Positions 45,721 through 53,901 of a stretch of DNA of 64,000 bases are shown one piece after another. Positions within the stretch are counted from its first letter, which is position 1. The number at the start of each line of letters is the position of its first letter. Where the stretch lies: the NCBI RefSeq assembly GCF_003259505.1, contig NZ_QLLK01000005.1, positions 124,001-188,000 of the forward strand, written 5' to 3'. Below the pieces are notes generated by a model that was given only the letters and a program-made list of their open reading frames with translations, did not search any database and was not told the DNA's origin. Origin of the DNA: Algoriphagus yeomjeoni. GTDB lineage: Bacteria > Bacteroidota > Bacteroidia > Cytophagales > Cyclobacteriaceae. The position numbers and the translations under genes are program-made.

Positions 45721-45759
45721 GAAAAAAGAAAGGGCTTTGAAAATCATTCAAAGCCCTTC
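45721..45759 (-). terminator. Rho-independent terminator of murA
   Basis: A 12-bp perfect stem AAGGGCTTTGAA/TTCAAAGCCCTT (45730-45741 with 45748-45759) and a 6-base loop, with a T-run on the minus strand. It lies 23 bases after the murA stop codon. Confidence 0.85.
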
Positions 45760-45781
45760 ACAGGTAAGTATTTATATACTG

Positions 45782-47089
45782 TTAAGAGATTCTCTCAATT
45801 TCTGCTCCTAGAGCTCTTAGTCTATCGTCAATATTTTGATAACCTCGGTCGATCTGCTCGATATTATCGATGATTGATGTGCCATTAGCAGAAAGAGCTG
45901 CGATAAGCAAGGCTACCCCAGCTCGAATATCTGGGGAAGTCATGCGGATTCCGCGAAGTTCAGTTTTTCTGTCTAAACCAATCACTGTGGCTCTATGCGG
46001 ATCACAAAGGATAATCTGTGCTCCCATGTCGATCAACTTATCCACAAAGAATAAACGGGACTCAAACATCTTTTGGTGAACAAGAACAGTCCCTTTTGCT
46101 TGGGTGGCTGTTACCAAAACGATACTTAACAAATCAGGAGTGAATCCCGGCCAAATCGCATCGGCAACTGTCAGTATAGAACCATCAATGAAAGTCTCAA
46201 TCTCGTAATGCTTCTGAGCAGGAACGAAGATATCATCTCCTCTGAATTCTAGTTTGATACCCATCCTACGGAACATATCAGGAATGATTCCCAAGCGAGG
46301 AATTTGACAGTCTTTGATCGTAATCTCGGATTGAGTCATGGCTGCAAGACCGATGAAAGATCCGATCTCGATCATATCAGGAAGCATTTTATGTGTGGTG
46401 CCTCCCAGTTTTTTCACACCTTCGATAGTGAGCAGGTTTGATCCAACACCTGAGATCTTCGCTCCCATGCGGTTCAGCATGTCGCAAAGCTGCTGCAGGT
46501 AAGGTTCACAAGCTGCGTTATAAATAGTCGTAGTTCCTTCAGCCATTGCGGCCGCCATGACAATATTTGCTGTACCAGTTACAGAAGCTTCATCGAGAAG
46601 CATGTAGCAACCTTTTAGATTCTTTCCATCGATGTGGAAAATCTCATTTTTTGAATCGTAATTGAATTTTGCTCCGAGTTTCTGGAAACCAGTAAAGTGG
46701 GTATCCATTCTTCTACGGCCGATTTTGTCTCCTCCTGGCTTAGATAGCTTTCCAGTACCAAATCGAGCTAGCAAAGGACCCAAAAGCATTACTGATCCTC
46801 TTAAAGCTGAGGCTTTTTTGAGGTATTCCTCTGTTTCCATGAAGTCAAGGTTGACTTCGTCAGCTTGAAAAGTATACGTCTCAGGACCTTTTTTAGTGAC
46901 TTTTACACCCATATCGCTCAACAAATCAATAAGCTTATTGACATCTACGATGTTTGGGATTTTATCTATGGTTACTTTCTCCGGTGTGAGAAGAACAGCG
47001 CATAGAATCTGAAGTGCTTCGTTTTTTGCTCCCTGAGGAATTATTTCTCCTTTGAGTTTAATTCCACCATTGACCCGAAATGACCCCAT
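45782..47089 (-). CDS. murA: UDP-N-acetylglucosamine 1-carboxyvinyltransferase
   Basis: First committed step of peptidoglycan synthesis: transfers enolpyruvate from PEP to UDP-GlcNAc in the cytoplasm. The 435-aa protein has the two inside-out alpha/beta domains of the EPSP-synthase superfamily, with the N-terminal KNEAL segment (22-26) of the active site. The loop that normally carries the catalytic cysteine (Cys115 in E. coli, GGCTIG) reads PGGDKIGRRRMD here, with Asp121. This Asp form is known from fosfomycin-insensitive MurA enzymes. It shares one base with the end of the upstream DUF4290 gene, so the two are translationally coupled. Confidence 0.96.
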   Translation of the reverse strand: MGSFRVNGGIKLKGEIIPQGAKNEALQILCAVLLTPEKVTIDKIPNIVDVNKLIDLLSDMGVKVTKKGPETYTFQADEVNLDFMETEEYLKKASALRGSVMLLGPLLARFGTGKLSKPGGDKIGRRRMDTHFTGFQKLGAKFNYDSKNEIFHIDGKNLKGCYMLLDEASVTGTANIVMAAAMAEGTTTIYNAACEPYLQQLCDMLNRMGAKISGVGSNLLTIEGVKKLGGTTHKMLPDMIEIGSFIGLAAMTQSEITIKDCQIPRLGIIPDMFRRMGIKLEFRGDDIFVPAQKHYEIETFIDGSILTVADAIWPGFTPDLLSIVLVTATQAKGTVLVHQKMFESRLFFVDKLIDMGAQIILCDPHRATVIGLDRKTELRGIRMTSPDIRAGVALLIAALSANGTSIIDNIEQIDRGYQNIDDRLRALGAEIERIS

Positions 47090-47757
47090 TAATTTCTACG
47101 TTTTTTGTTGTGTCCGTTATTTGAGCGACGCTTATTATTGTGATTGGATCGCTTGTTTTTACTGTTGGTGCGCTCTTCTTGGCGAGGTGGTTTGAAGTCC
47201 CGGTGCGTATTGGATTCAAATAGTCCATTTTGTTTCACCTTCTCCAGATCGATGTGCAGTTTCCCTTTGGATAACGTCTTGATGTCGTCTAAGATTATGG
47301 CATCATCGAAATTTTCTCTGTTCCAGGTGGAGTGAAAGCTTCTCATGAGCTGACCGATAAAAATAATTGCAGCTTCCTGCTCCTCGTCATCATCAAGCTT
47401 TATCGCTCCTTCTATCAATTTCTCGATATTTCGGCCGTAATGCTTGAATTTGATTTCACTGGTAGGATAACCAATAGGCAGTGGCTTTTTGCCAAGCAAT
47501 TCCTTTTCAGGCATCGGGAAAGGAGCGTCTACATCAAGTTTGAAATCTGACATGATGTACAAGTCGTCCCAAAGCTTTTGGTCGTTCTCCTGCTTTACGC
47601 TGGGATTGAGCTGTTTGATGATTTCAATTACAGTATAGGCGCTTTGGGTGCGCTTATCACGATCTTCAATCGCCGTGATGTGATCAACGAGGCGTTGAAT
47701 GTTTTTGCCGTATTCTTTCAAAATGAGTTTTTGTTTATCTAGTTCTAGTGGCTCCAT
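47089..47757 (-). CDS. DUF4290 domain-containing protein
   Basis: 222 aa. Residues about 5-175 match the DUF4290 family, found essentially only in Bacteroidetes and usually next to murA as here. The domain is helical, with LILKEYGKNIQRLVDHI and a second similar EIKFKHYGRNIEKLIEGAI segment, which suggests an internal repeat. The tail from about 185 is very basic (Arg/Asn/Lys-rich) and likely disordered, possibly RNA- or ribosome-binding. The function is unknown. It overlaps murA by one base. Confidence 0.85.
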   Translation of the reverse strand: MEPLELDKQKLILKEYGKNIQRLVDHITAIEDRDKRTQSAYTVIEIIKQLNPSVKQENDQKLWDDLYIMSDFKLDVDAPFPMPEKELLGKKPLPIGYPTSEIKFKHYGRNIEKLIEGAIKLDDDEEQEAAIIFIGQLMRSFHSTWNRENFDDAIILDDIKTLSKGKLHIDLEKVKQNGLFESNTHRDFKPPRQEERTNSKNKRSNHNNKRRSNNGHNKKRRN

Positions 47758-47822
47758 AGTGCATCCCGTTTAGCGCTATTTAAGGTAATGAAAAAATTAC
47801 CAAAAGGCAGGGGTGCAGGTGA

Positions 47823-50093
47823 TTAGTCTATAATTCTGAGCTTCGCAAAGCTAAGTAATAATGTTTTCTCGCCAAAATGCTCGAACTGAATCGATGCTTT
47901 TCGGTTAATTCCTTCTGTTTCAATCTTTTGAACTTTCCCAAAGCCAAACTTTGGATGTTCTACCAATTGCTCTGCTTGAAGATTGTTCGTATTGGAAGGC
48001 TTGAAATCCGGGCTAGGCGTATGCAGTTTCATCGCTGTCGGCATCCTGCTTTCCGGCTTCTTTTTTATTCCAATATAGCCTGATGCCGATTCTGAGCTTC
48101 CAGGTAATCCTTCTCTGCGAAAAGCTCCAGGCATTTCTTTCGAAGATACTTTTTTACTCACTTTGATACAATCTGGTGAAACCTCTTCCAAGAATCTACT
48201 TGGCTCGCAATTTAGCAATCTACCATAGCGATATCGAGTCAGGGCATAAGTGAAATACAATTTGTCCATCGCTCTGGTGGTGGCTACGTAAAACAATCTC
48301 CGTTCCTCCTCCAGATCTTCCCGACTTTGCATCATCATCTGTGAAGGAAACAAATCCTCCTCCATTCCCACCACAAAAACCTGCTTAAATTCCAGTCCTT
48401 TGGAAGAGTGAATAGTCATTAGCGTGATCGCATCTGTGGTGTCTTTATCTCGATCATTGTCTGTGAGCAAAGCGATTTCTTGTAGAAAAGCTCCTAAGCT
48501 TTTGTCCTCATTCTCTTCATTATCCACATATTCTTTGATGGCATTGAGCAATTCCTGAACGTTTTCGTAGCGGTTCAGTCCTTCTATAGTTTTGTCTTCA
48601 TAGAGCTCGCGCAAAAGACCACTTTGCTTCGCTATGCTACTTGCTGCTTCGAAGGCATCCTTTCGCTCCACTTCGATTTTAAATGCTTTGATCATAGTCG
48701 CAAAGTCATCCAGTTGACTTGCAGCTCTACCACCAATGAAGCTATGCGCATTTTGCACCACTTCCCAGAGCTGCATATCATGATCAAAAGCTGCAACCAA
48801 AATTTTATCGACAGACGTATCTCCAATACCACGCTTTGGATAATTCACAATCCGTTTGAAAGCTTCCTCATCCACGGGATTCACTGTAAATCTCATGTAA
48901 GCCATCAGATCCTTGATTTCCTTCCGTTGGTAGAAAGAAAGACCACCCACGATCTTGTAAGTCAGGTTCAATTTTCGCAAAGCTTCCTCTATCGCTCTGG
49001 ATTGTGAGTTTGTACGGTAAAGGATAGCGAAATCGCTGTTATTTAGCTTTTTGGTATTTCGCTCTTCGAAAATTGTTGAGGCAACAATTCGGCCTTCTTC
49101 GCTGTCAGTGCTTGCTTTGACCAGTTCGATAAGATCTCCATCTCCGTTTGAAGTCCAGACGTTTTTTTTGAGTTGGGCTTTATTCTTGTCGATAATGGAA
49201 TTTGCTGCATCCACAATTGTCTTCGTGGATCGGTAGTTTTGCTCCAGTTTCACCACGAATAGATCCGGATAATCCTTCTCGAAATTCAAGATGTTTTGGA
49301 TGTCCGCTCCACGGAAGGCATAGATACTTTGCGCATCGTCACCTACCACACAGATGTTCTGATGGACAGCTGCTAGCTTTTTGGTGATCAGATATTGGGA
49401 AAGGTTAGTATCCTGAAACTCATCCACCATCACATAGCGGAAGCGCTGTTGGTATTTATTCAGCACGTCGAGATGATCTCGAAAAAGGATGTTCGTATTG
49501 AAAAGCAAATCGTCAAAGTCCATCGCGCCAGCTTTGAAAAGTCTATCCTGATAGCGCTGGTAGATTTCTCCCATTTTTGGTTTCATCGCAGCTTCGTCAT
49601 CTGCTTTCACAAATGGATCATCCTGATACACCTTCCAGGTAATCAGGCGGTTTTTGGCACCAGAGATTCTCGATAGAACTGCATTTGCTTTATAAACTTT
49701 GTCATCCAAACGCATTTCCTTGACGATCGAACGAATGAGTGATTTGGAATCGTCAGAATCGTAAATGGTGAAATTGGAAGGGTAACCAATTTTTGGGGCT
49801 TCTACTCTAAGTATTTTTGCAAAGACGGAGTGAAAGGTCCCCATCCAGGTATTTCTAGCTTCTAAACCAGCCAAGGTTTCTATTCTGTGGCGCATTTCTG
49901 CTGCAGCCTTATTCGTAAAAGTCAGCGATAAAATATTGAATGCATCTACTCCCTTTTCATAAATCAGATGAGCGATTCGGTAGGTAAGCACACGGGTTTT
50001 GCCAGATCCGGCACCAGCGATGATCATAACGGGTCCATCCGTATGCTCTACAGCCATTCGCTGCTCTGGGTTTAAACTATCGAGGTAATCCAT
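47823..50093 (-). CDS. uvrD: UvrD/PcrA-type 3'-5' DNA helicase
   Basis: SF1A helicase for excision repair and replication restart. 756 aa: Walker A AGAGSGKT (26-33), motif Ia FTNKAAAEMRHRI, Walker B VDEFQDTN, VGDDAQSIYAFRGA, QNYRS, TIHSSKGLEF and VATTRAM. The C-terminal 120 residues carry a Tudor-like HPKFGFGKV segment that in PcrA contacts RNA polymerase. The length and motif order are complete. A single gene with a repeat-rich intergenic region upstream. Confidence 0.95.
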   Translation of the reverse strand: MDYLDSLNPEQRMAVEHTDGPVMIIAGAGSGKTRVLTYRIAHLIYEKGVDAFNILSLTFTNKAAAEMRHRIETLAGLEARNTWMGTFHSVFAKILRVEAPKIGYPSNFTIYDSDDSKSLIRSIVKEMRLDDKVYKANAVLSRISGAKNRLITWKVYQDDPFVKADDEAAMKPKMGEIYQRYQDRLFKAGAMDFDDLLFNTNILFRDHLDVLNKYQQRFRYVMVDEFQDTNLSQYLITKKLAAVHQNICVVGDDAQSIYAFRGADIQNILNFEKDYPDLFVVKLEQNYRSTKTIVDAANSIIDKNKAQLKKNVWTSNGDGDLIELVKASTDSEEGRIVASTIFEERNTKKLNNSDFAILYRTNSQSRAIEEALRKLNLTYKIVGGLSFYQRKEIKDLMAYMRFTVNPVDEEAFKRIVNYPKRGIGDTSVDKILVAAFDHDMQLWEVVQNAHSFIGGRAASQLDDFATMIKAFKIEVERKDAFEAASSIAKQSGLLRELYEDKTIEGLNRYENVQELLNAIKEYVDNEENEDKSLGAFLQEIALLTDNDRDKDTTDAITLMTIHSSKGLEFKQVFVVGMEEDLFPSQMMMQSREDLEEERRLFYVATTRAMDKLYFTYALTRYRYGRLLNCEPSRFLEEVSPDCIKVSKKVSSKEMPGAFRREGLPGSSESASGYIGIKKKPESRMPTAMKLHTPSPDFKPSNTNNLQAEQLVEHPKFGFGKVQKIETEGINRKASIQFEHFGEKTLLLSFAKLRIID

Positions 50094-50099
50094 TTATTT

Positions 50100-50232
50100 T
50101 TTAGATTCAAGAAGCTAGATACAAGAGTCAAGATTAGGTATCAAGTAACTAGTATCAAGATTTGAGGTTTAAAGTGGGATTTGGAAATTTTCAAGCTTCC
50201 AATTTTCCAATTTTTCAATCCGCCATGGCGGA
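50100..50232. repeat. Direct-repeat tract and 14-bp palindrome
   Basis: The tract from 50100 to 50165 consists of short variants of a CAAGA/ATCAAG unit. It is followed by a perfect 14-bp palindrome TCCGCCATGGCGGA at 50219-50232, just beyond the stop of the acyltransferase gene. Both look like dispersed intergenic repeat elements and not coding DNA. Confidence 0.45.
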
Positions 50233-50246
50233 CAAGTTCTTTCAAT

Positions 50247-51086
50247 TTAAATTTTCCATCGCTTGTGGCTCCAGAGATAAAGATCCGGCTGAAGTCTGAT
50301 GTTTTCTTCGAGCATTTCACAAAACTGATCCGTGATGCTGTGCTCGTAATGTCCGACAAATGGAGGCTCAGCTAATTTGATCATTTCGTAGCGATAATGG
50401 CCTCTCTTTGTTTTGGTCATTTTGCCGTAGATGACGTGGAGGTTCATTTTCTTGGAAAGAAATTCTGCTCCCTCAAAGAAGACCGCGGGTCTATTTAAGA
50501 AGTCCCTTTTGTATCTTTTCTCCGCAGTAGGAGGGCGCTGATCTGAACCTAGTAATACTACTCTGGGAGATTTTGCTAAGGTAAGCATGGTCCTCCGAAA
50601 AGCCTTTTTTTCTGTAACTTTTCCGCCAAAATGTGTCCTAACAGTATTCATCAAGCTATCGAAGAAAGGGTTGTTGACTTTCAAATAGACCGTTTCTACA
50701 GGAGCCTGGATCGCTTGATTGATACCGATTACCCCCATTTCCCAGTTGAATAAGTGGCCTGAAACCATTAAAGCCGAAGTGCCGGAATTGACCACTTCGT
50801 CCAGGTAATGTGAATTAACCATCTCAAATCTTCGCTCAAACTCTATCTGAGAAATAGTCAGGAGCTTGATCGTTTCGGCAAACGAATCAGTGAAATTCCT
50901 ATAAAAGCTATTTCTGATTCTTTTGCGTTCCTTCTCTGACTTCTCCGGGAAAGCAAATTTCAAATTCTCATCAATAACTTTTTTTCTGTAGCCAAGAATA
51001 AATCTAGCTACCAAATAAAGTATATCGGAGATCAGATAAAGTATTGGAAGTGGAAGGTAAGAGATTAGCTTAATTACAAAGCTCAT
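50247..51086 (-). CDS. LpxL/HtrB-type lysophospholipid acyltransferase
   Basis: 279 aa. An N-terminal membrane helix (about 8-32) is followed by the acyltransferase domain with the catalytic H-x4-E motif at His111 to Glu116 (HLFNWE) and a LGSDQRPP segment. Enzymes of this family add secondary acyl chains to lipid A or act on lysophospholipids. Together with waaA in this window it fits lipid A assembly, but the genes are far apart. A single gene. Confidence 0.85.
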   Translation of the reverse strand: MSFVIKLISYLPLPILYLISDILYLVARFILGYRKKVIDENLKFAFPEKSEKERKRIRNSFYRNFTDSFAETIKLLTISQIEFERRFEMVNSHYLDEVVNSGTSALMVSGHLFNWEMGVIGINQAIQAPVETVYLKVNNPFFDSLMNTVRTHFGGKVTEKKAFRRTMLTLAKSPRVVLLGSDQRPPTAEKRYKRDFLNRPAVFFEGAEFLSKKMNLHVIYGKMTKTKRGHYRYEMIKLAEPPFVGHYEHSITDQFCEMLEENIRLQPDLYLWSHKRWKI

Positions 51087-51357
51087 GAGTTTTTAGGCAT
51101 ATCACGGAGATCATAACAACTAACAAAGAAAAGGAAATCACACGAATTCTTTTGGTATGAATATCCAATATCTACAGCGAAGAGCTCCTTTGCTATTGGT
51201 GATTTATTTAGTTTTCAATTTTCAACCCAAGCAGAAATAGAGACGGGAAAAAGATTTTATATCAAAGTTTTCAAGGTGTACGAACGATATTCAAATCTTA
51301 TGCGTTCGAATTTTTCTCATTTTCTAGTAATAACTAGTAATAAATTGACCCAATCAT

Positions 51358-51365
51358 TACTTTTG
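51358..51365 (+). promoter_or_regulatory. Possible -7 element upstream of the ECF sigma gene
   Basis: TACTTTTG matches TAnnTTTG and ends six bases before the chosen ATG, which would give an almost leaderless transcript. There is no TTG 19 bases upstream, so this is a weak candidate. Confidence 0.28.
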
Positions 51366-51371
51366 AGGCAT

Positions 51372-51965
51372 ATGTCGGAAGTCCAGCGCAGAAAATATTC
51401 TCAGGAAGAGAAAAATGCCATCTTCGATGGGGAGTTTATGCCACACATAGACTCAATGTACAATTTTGGCTACAGGCTCACCTTCGATGAAGATGATGCC
51501 AAAGATCTTGTGCAGGATACTTACCTAAAAGCCTATCGGTTTATCAACTCTTTTGAGCAGGGAACTAATGCCAAAGCTTGGCTATTTAGAATCCTGAAGA
51601 ACAGTTTTATCAACGAATACCGGAAGAAAAGTAAGCAGCCTGCAAAGGTAGATTATCAGGAAGTTGAAACTTATTACAACTCCGATGATGTTCACTACCA
51701 AACTACTAGCGATCTCAGAGCTGAGTCGGTGAAGGATATGCTAGGTGACGAGATCTCTAATGCATTGAATAGCCTGGCAGTTGATTTTCGAACAGTGATT
51801 ATCTTGTGCGACTTGGAAGGGTTCACTTACGAGGAGATGGCCAAGATTCTGGATATCCCAATTGGGACAGTAAGATCCAGATTGCACCGCGCAAGAAATC
51901 TATTGAAAGAGAAACTTCAAGGTTACGCCCACAATATGGGATACAATACGGACGAGGAGGATTAA
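51372..51965 (+). CDS. ECF-type RNA polymerase sigma factor
   Basis: 197 aa from ATG 51372; the frame is open from 51276 but the 32 extra residues precede the region 2 homology. Region 2 (about 18-85) includes DEDDAKDLVQDTYLKAYRF, which binds core polymerase and the -10 element, and region 4 (about 130-185) has the helix-turn-helix EEMAKILDIPIGTVRSRLHRAR. It is the first gene of a tight operon with an anti-sigma factor, gmk and nadD. A TACTTTTG sequence lies just upstream. Confidence 0.92.
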   Translation: MSEVQRRKYSQEEKNAIFDGEFMPHIDSMYNFGYRLTFDEDDAKDLVQDTYLKAYRFINSFEQGTNAKAWLFRILKNSFINEYRKKSKQPAKVDYQEVETYYNSDDVHYQTTSDLRAESVKDMLGDEISNALNSLAVDFRTVIILCDLEGFTYEEMAKILDIPIGTVRSRLHRARNLLKEKLQGYAHNMGYNTDEED

Positions 51966-51977
51966 AAAAAATTACCC

Positions 51978-52250
51978 ATGGAAATGAATGACAACCCATC
52001 TGGAGAGCGAAAGAAGCAATGCAGCGACGAGAGCAAGTGCTTTGAGCTGTTAGAAAGTATTTTGGACGGTGAACTTCAAGATTCCGGCAAGGAAGTATTG
52101 AAGGAAAAGCTGGCCAAATGTCAACCTTGCTTTGAACATTACCACCTGGAGCAGGCTATCCGAGATGTATTGAAAACAAAATGCACCAAACACGCTGTAC
52201 CCACTGAACTAGCGGATCGTATTCGAGAAAAGATTCAGGATATTATATAG
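51978..52250 (+). CDS. Anti-sigma factor, zinc-finger-like, without membrane segment
   Basis: 90 aa, 12 bp after the sigma gene. The helical core CFELLESILDGEL and the CQPC pair (about 59-62) followed by FEHYHLEQAIRDVLK match the ZAS anti-sigma layout. The histidine normally four residues before CxxC is Lys here, so zinc binding may use Cys24 or the later His residues. There is no transmembrane helix, so it probably senses a cytoplasmic signal such as thiol redox state. The partner is the neighbouring sigma factor. Confidence 0.78.
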   Translation: MEMNDNPSGERKKQCSDESKCFELLESILDGELQDSGKEVLKEKLAKCQPCFEHYHLEQAIRDVLKTKCTKHAVPTELADRIREKIQDII

Positions 52251-52252
52251 TC

Positions 52253-52825
52253 ATGACCCAAGGAAAGGCCATTATTTTTTCAGCGCCATCGGGTTCAGGC
52301 AAGACTTCCTTAGTGAAGCACCTGATCCAAACTATCCCAAATCTGGGATTTTCTATTTCTGCCTGTACCCGTGACAAGCGTGGCAGACATGAGGTTCATG
52401 GAAAAGACTACTACTTTTTAAGCCAAGAGCAGTTCAAACAGCATATCGACAACGACGATTTTATAGAATGGGAAGAAGTCTATGCAGGTAATTTCTACGG
52501 TACGCTCAAGGAAGAAATTCAGCGCATCTGGGATTCCGGAAAAGCTGTGATTTTCGATGTGGACGTCAAAGGTGGATTAGCCCTAAAGAAATACTTTGGA
52601 GATCAGGCATTGGCGATTTTTGTGAAAGTACCTAGTTTGAAAGTGCTGGCAGAACGACTAAATGATCGAGGAACAGAGTCAGAAGAATCACTTTCCCGTC
52701 GAATATTCAAGGCAGAGTTTGAATCCAAGTTTGAGCCACAGTTTGATGTGACGGTAGTCAATGACGAGTTTTCAAAGTCAAGCGCAGAAGCTGAGTATTT
52801 AGTCAGCGAATTTTTAGCCAGATAA
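52253..52825 (+). CDS. gmk: Guanylate kinase
   Basis: Converts GMP to GDP with ATP. 190 aa, with the P-loop APSGSGKTS at 11-19, the GMP-binding segment ACTRDKRGRHEVHGKDYYF (about 36-54), and the lid with DRGTESEES. It starts two bases after the anti-sigma stop codon, so it is translated from the sigma operon message. Confidence 0.96.
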   Translation: MTQGKAIIFSAPSGSGKTSLVKHLIQTIPNLGFSISACTRDKRGRHEVHGKDYYFLSQEQFKQHIDNDDFIEWEEVYAGNFYGTLKEEIQRIWDSGKAVIFDVDVKGGLALKKYFGDQALAIFVKVPSLKVLAERLNDRGTESEESLSRRIFKAEFESKFEPQFDVTVVNDEFSKSSAEAEYLVSEFLAR

Positions 52826-52828
52826 GTT

Positions 52829-53395
52829 TTGAAGATCGGTCTATACTTCGGTTCCTTCAATCCCATCCATATTGGTCATCTGATCATCGCAGACACGCTT
52901 CATGACCGCACCGATTTAGACCAGGTTTGGTTTGTGGTCAGTCCGCAGAATCCGCTTAAAAAGCGTCAGTCTTTGATTCATGAGTTTGATCGACTGAGAA
53001 TGGTGGAACTCGCGATCGAGGACAATTATCAGTTCCGTGCCTCAGATGTGGAGTTTTCCATGCCTAAGCCAAGCTACACCATAGATACACTCGCTTACCT
53101 GACTGACCAATATCCACAGCATCAGTTTTGTTTATTTTTAGGTTCGGATAATCTCACCCAGCTGAAGCGATGGAAGAACTACCAGACGATTCTGGACAAC
53201 TATGAGATCTTCGTCTATCCACGACCCGGCGATGCAACTACTTTTGAGCACCCGAGTATTACCCTGATCGAAGCGCCGCTTTTGGACATCTCCGCGACTT
53301 TTATAAGAAAATCTATTCTTGCCGGTAAGTCTGTCAAATACCTACTTCCTGATGGAGTGGCGGATTATATCCGGGATAAGAAGCTTTATCAGTAG
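52829..53395 (+). CDS. nadD: Nicotinate-nucleotide adenylyltransferase
   Basis: Makes deamido-NAD from nicotinate mononucleotide. 188 aa with GSFNPIHIGHL at 8-18 (the HxGH of nucleotidyltransferases) and ISATFIRKS near 155-163. The start is TTG at 52829, three bases after gmk, chosen because it gives the correct first strand. The last 35 codons have a decayed second copy at 55054-55182 after the next gene cassette. Confidence 0.94.
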   Translation: MKIGLYFGSFNPIHIGHLIIADTLHDRTDLDQVWFVVSPQNPLKKRQSLIHEFDRLRMVELAIEDNYQFRASDVEFSMPKPSYTIDTLAYLTDQYPQHQFCLFLGSDNLTQLKRWKNYQTILDNYEIFVYPRPGDATTFEHPSITLIEAPLLDISATFIRKSILAGKSVKYLLPDGVADYIRDKKLYQ

Positions 53396-53452
53396 GCAGT
53401 ATCAGTGATCAGCCACAGAGTGCAGCTATATAGCAGGAGAAGCAGTTATCAA

Positions 53453-53483
53453 ATTGAAAATGAAAGTGATACACGTTTATTTG
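53453..53483 (+). promoter_or_regulatory. Bacteroidetes-type promoter of the first peptide/propeller cassette
   Basis: ATTG (53453-53456) is followed after 19 bases by TTTATTTG (53476-53483), seven of eight matches to TAnnTTTG. Transcription from it would give a 5' untranslated region of about 130 nt that includes the conserved leader. At the second cassette a similar GATATTTG stands at 55271-55278, with 3 bp more spacing to its ATTG. Confidence 0.5.
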
Positions 53484-53510
53484 TTTTTTTAAATAATTTC
53501 CTGGTTGTTT

Positions 53511-53595
53511 TCAAACTAATCCCTGCGATTAAAAAAAAATAGTAAACTTATACCGAAGTCTTAAGTGAGACCTGATTCCGGTCGGGATTTTTTTA
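53511..53595 (+). promoter_or_regulatory. Conserved leader of the first cassette (candidate attenuator RNA)
   Basis: About 85 nt, almost identical to 55304-55386. A 37-nt core is identical in both. Three hairpins can form: TAATC/GATTA at the 5' side, GTCTT/GAGAC in the middle, and CCTGA/TCGGG (53571-53575 with 53582-53586) followed by T-run 53588-53594. An outer ACCG/CGGT pairing around the middle hairpin would use the loop of the last stem and so compete with it. It ends about 25 bases before the peptide start codon. Confidence 0.55.
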
Positions 53596-53618
53596 AAAAT
53601 CTTTAACTATTTTCAATT

Positions 53619-53851
53619 ATGAAAAAATTATTATTTGGGATGGTCTTACTTGCTGCTACAGGTATGTCATTTAGTGGCTCTTTTGCAAATGCCCGAGTTT
53701 TAGATGGGGAAGGCGACTGTGAGAATCGGTAGAGATCGATGGAGAAGAAATAGAAGTTACTGTTTGCAATCGAAAAACAAACTTTTGGGGTCTTCTAGAT
53801 GGGGAAAAATGTAATGCTGCATCCACCACTGCTTGTACATTCACAAATTAA
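53619..53851 (+). pseudogene. Small exported Cys-rich peptide, frameshifted copy
   Basis: The ORF begins MKKLLFGM with a signal peptide and runs 37 codons to a TAG at 53730. A -1 shift near 53728 (one G missing in the GG before TAG) reopens the frame and gives a continuous 77-aa product ending at TAA 53849-53851, with four cysteines in total and a final TACTFTN. The same layout (MKKLLFGM signal, four Cys, 73 aa) is intact in the paralogue at 55408. The frameshift may be a real disruption or a sequence error. I recognise no named family, but the placement before a beta-propeller lipoprotein recalls NVEALA-type peptides of Bacteroidetes. Confidence 0.65.
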
Positions 53852-53861
53852 TTAGTTCAAT

Positions 53862-53880
53862 GCGGGTCTAAACAACCCGC
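53862..53880 (+). terminator. Hairpin between the first peptide gene and propeller gene
   Basis: GCGGGT/ACCCGC (53862-53867 with 53875-53880) with a 7-base loop, followed by TTTAGCAATTT. The imperfect T-tract suggests partial termination or RNA end protection, so that the peptide would be made in excess over the propeller protein. Confidence 0.55.
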
Positions 53881-53901
53881 TTTAGCAATTTATCTAAAGA
53901 T

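Noticed and set aside
53511..53595. The leader as a known riboswitch
   Set aside because: I could not match its core to cobalamin, TPP, SAM, FMN or other riboswitch consensus elements; treated as an unknown element.
53719..53735. Programmed -1 frameshifting in the peptide gene
   Set aside because: No slippery heptamer or downstream stem-loop at the right distance; loss of a single G is the simpler explanation.
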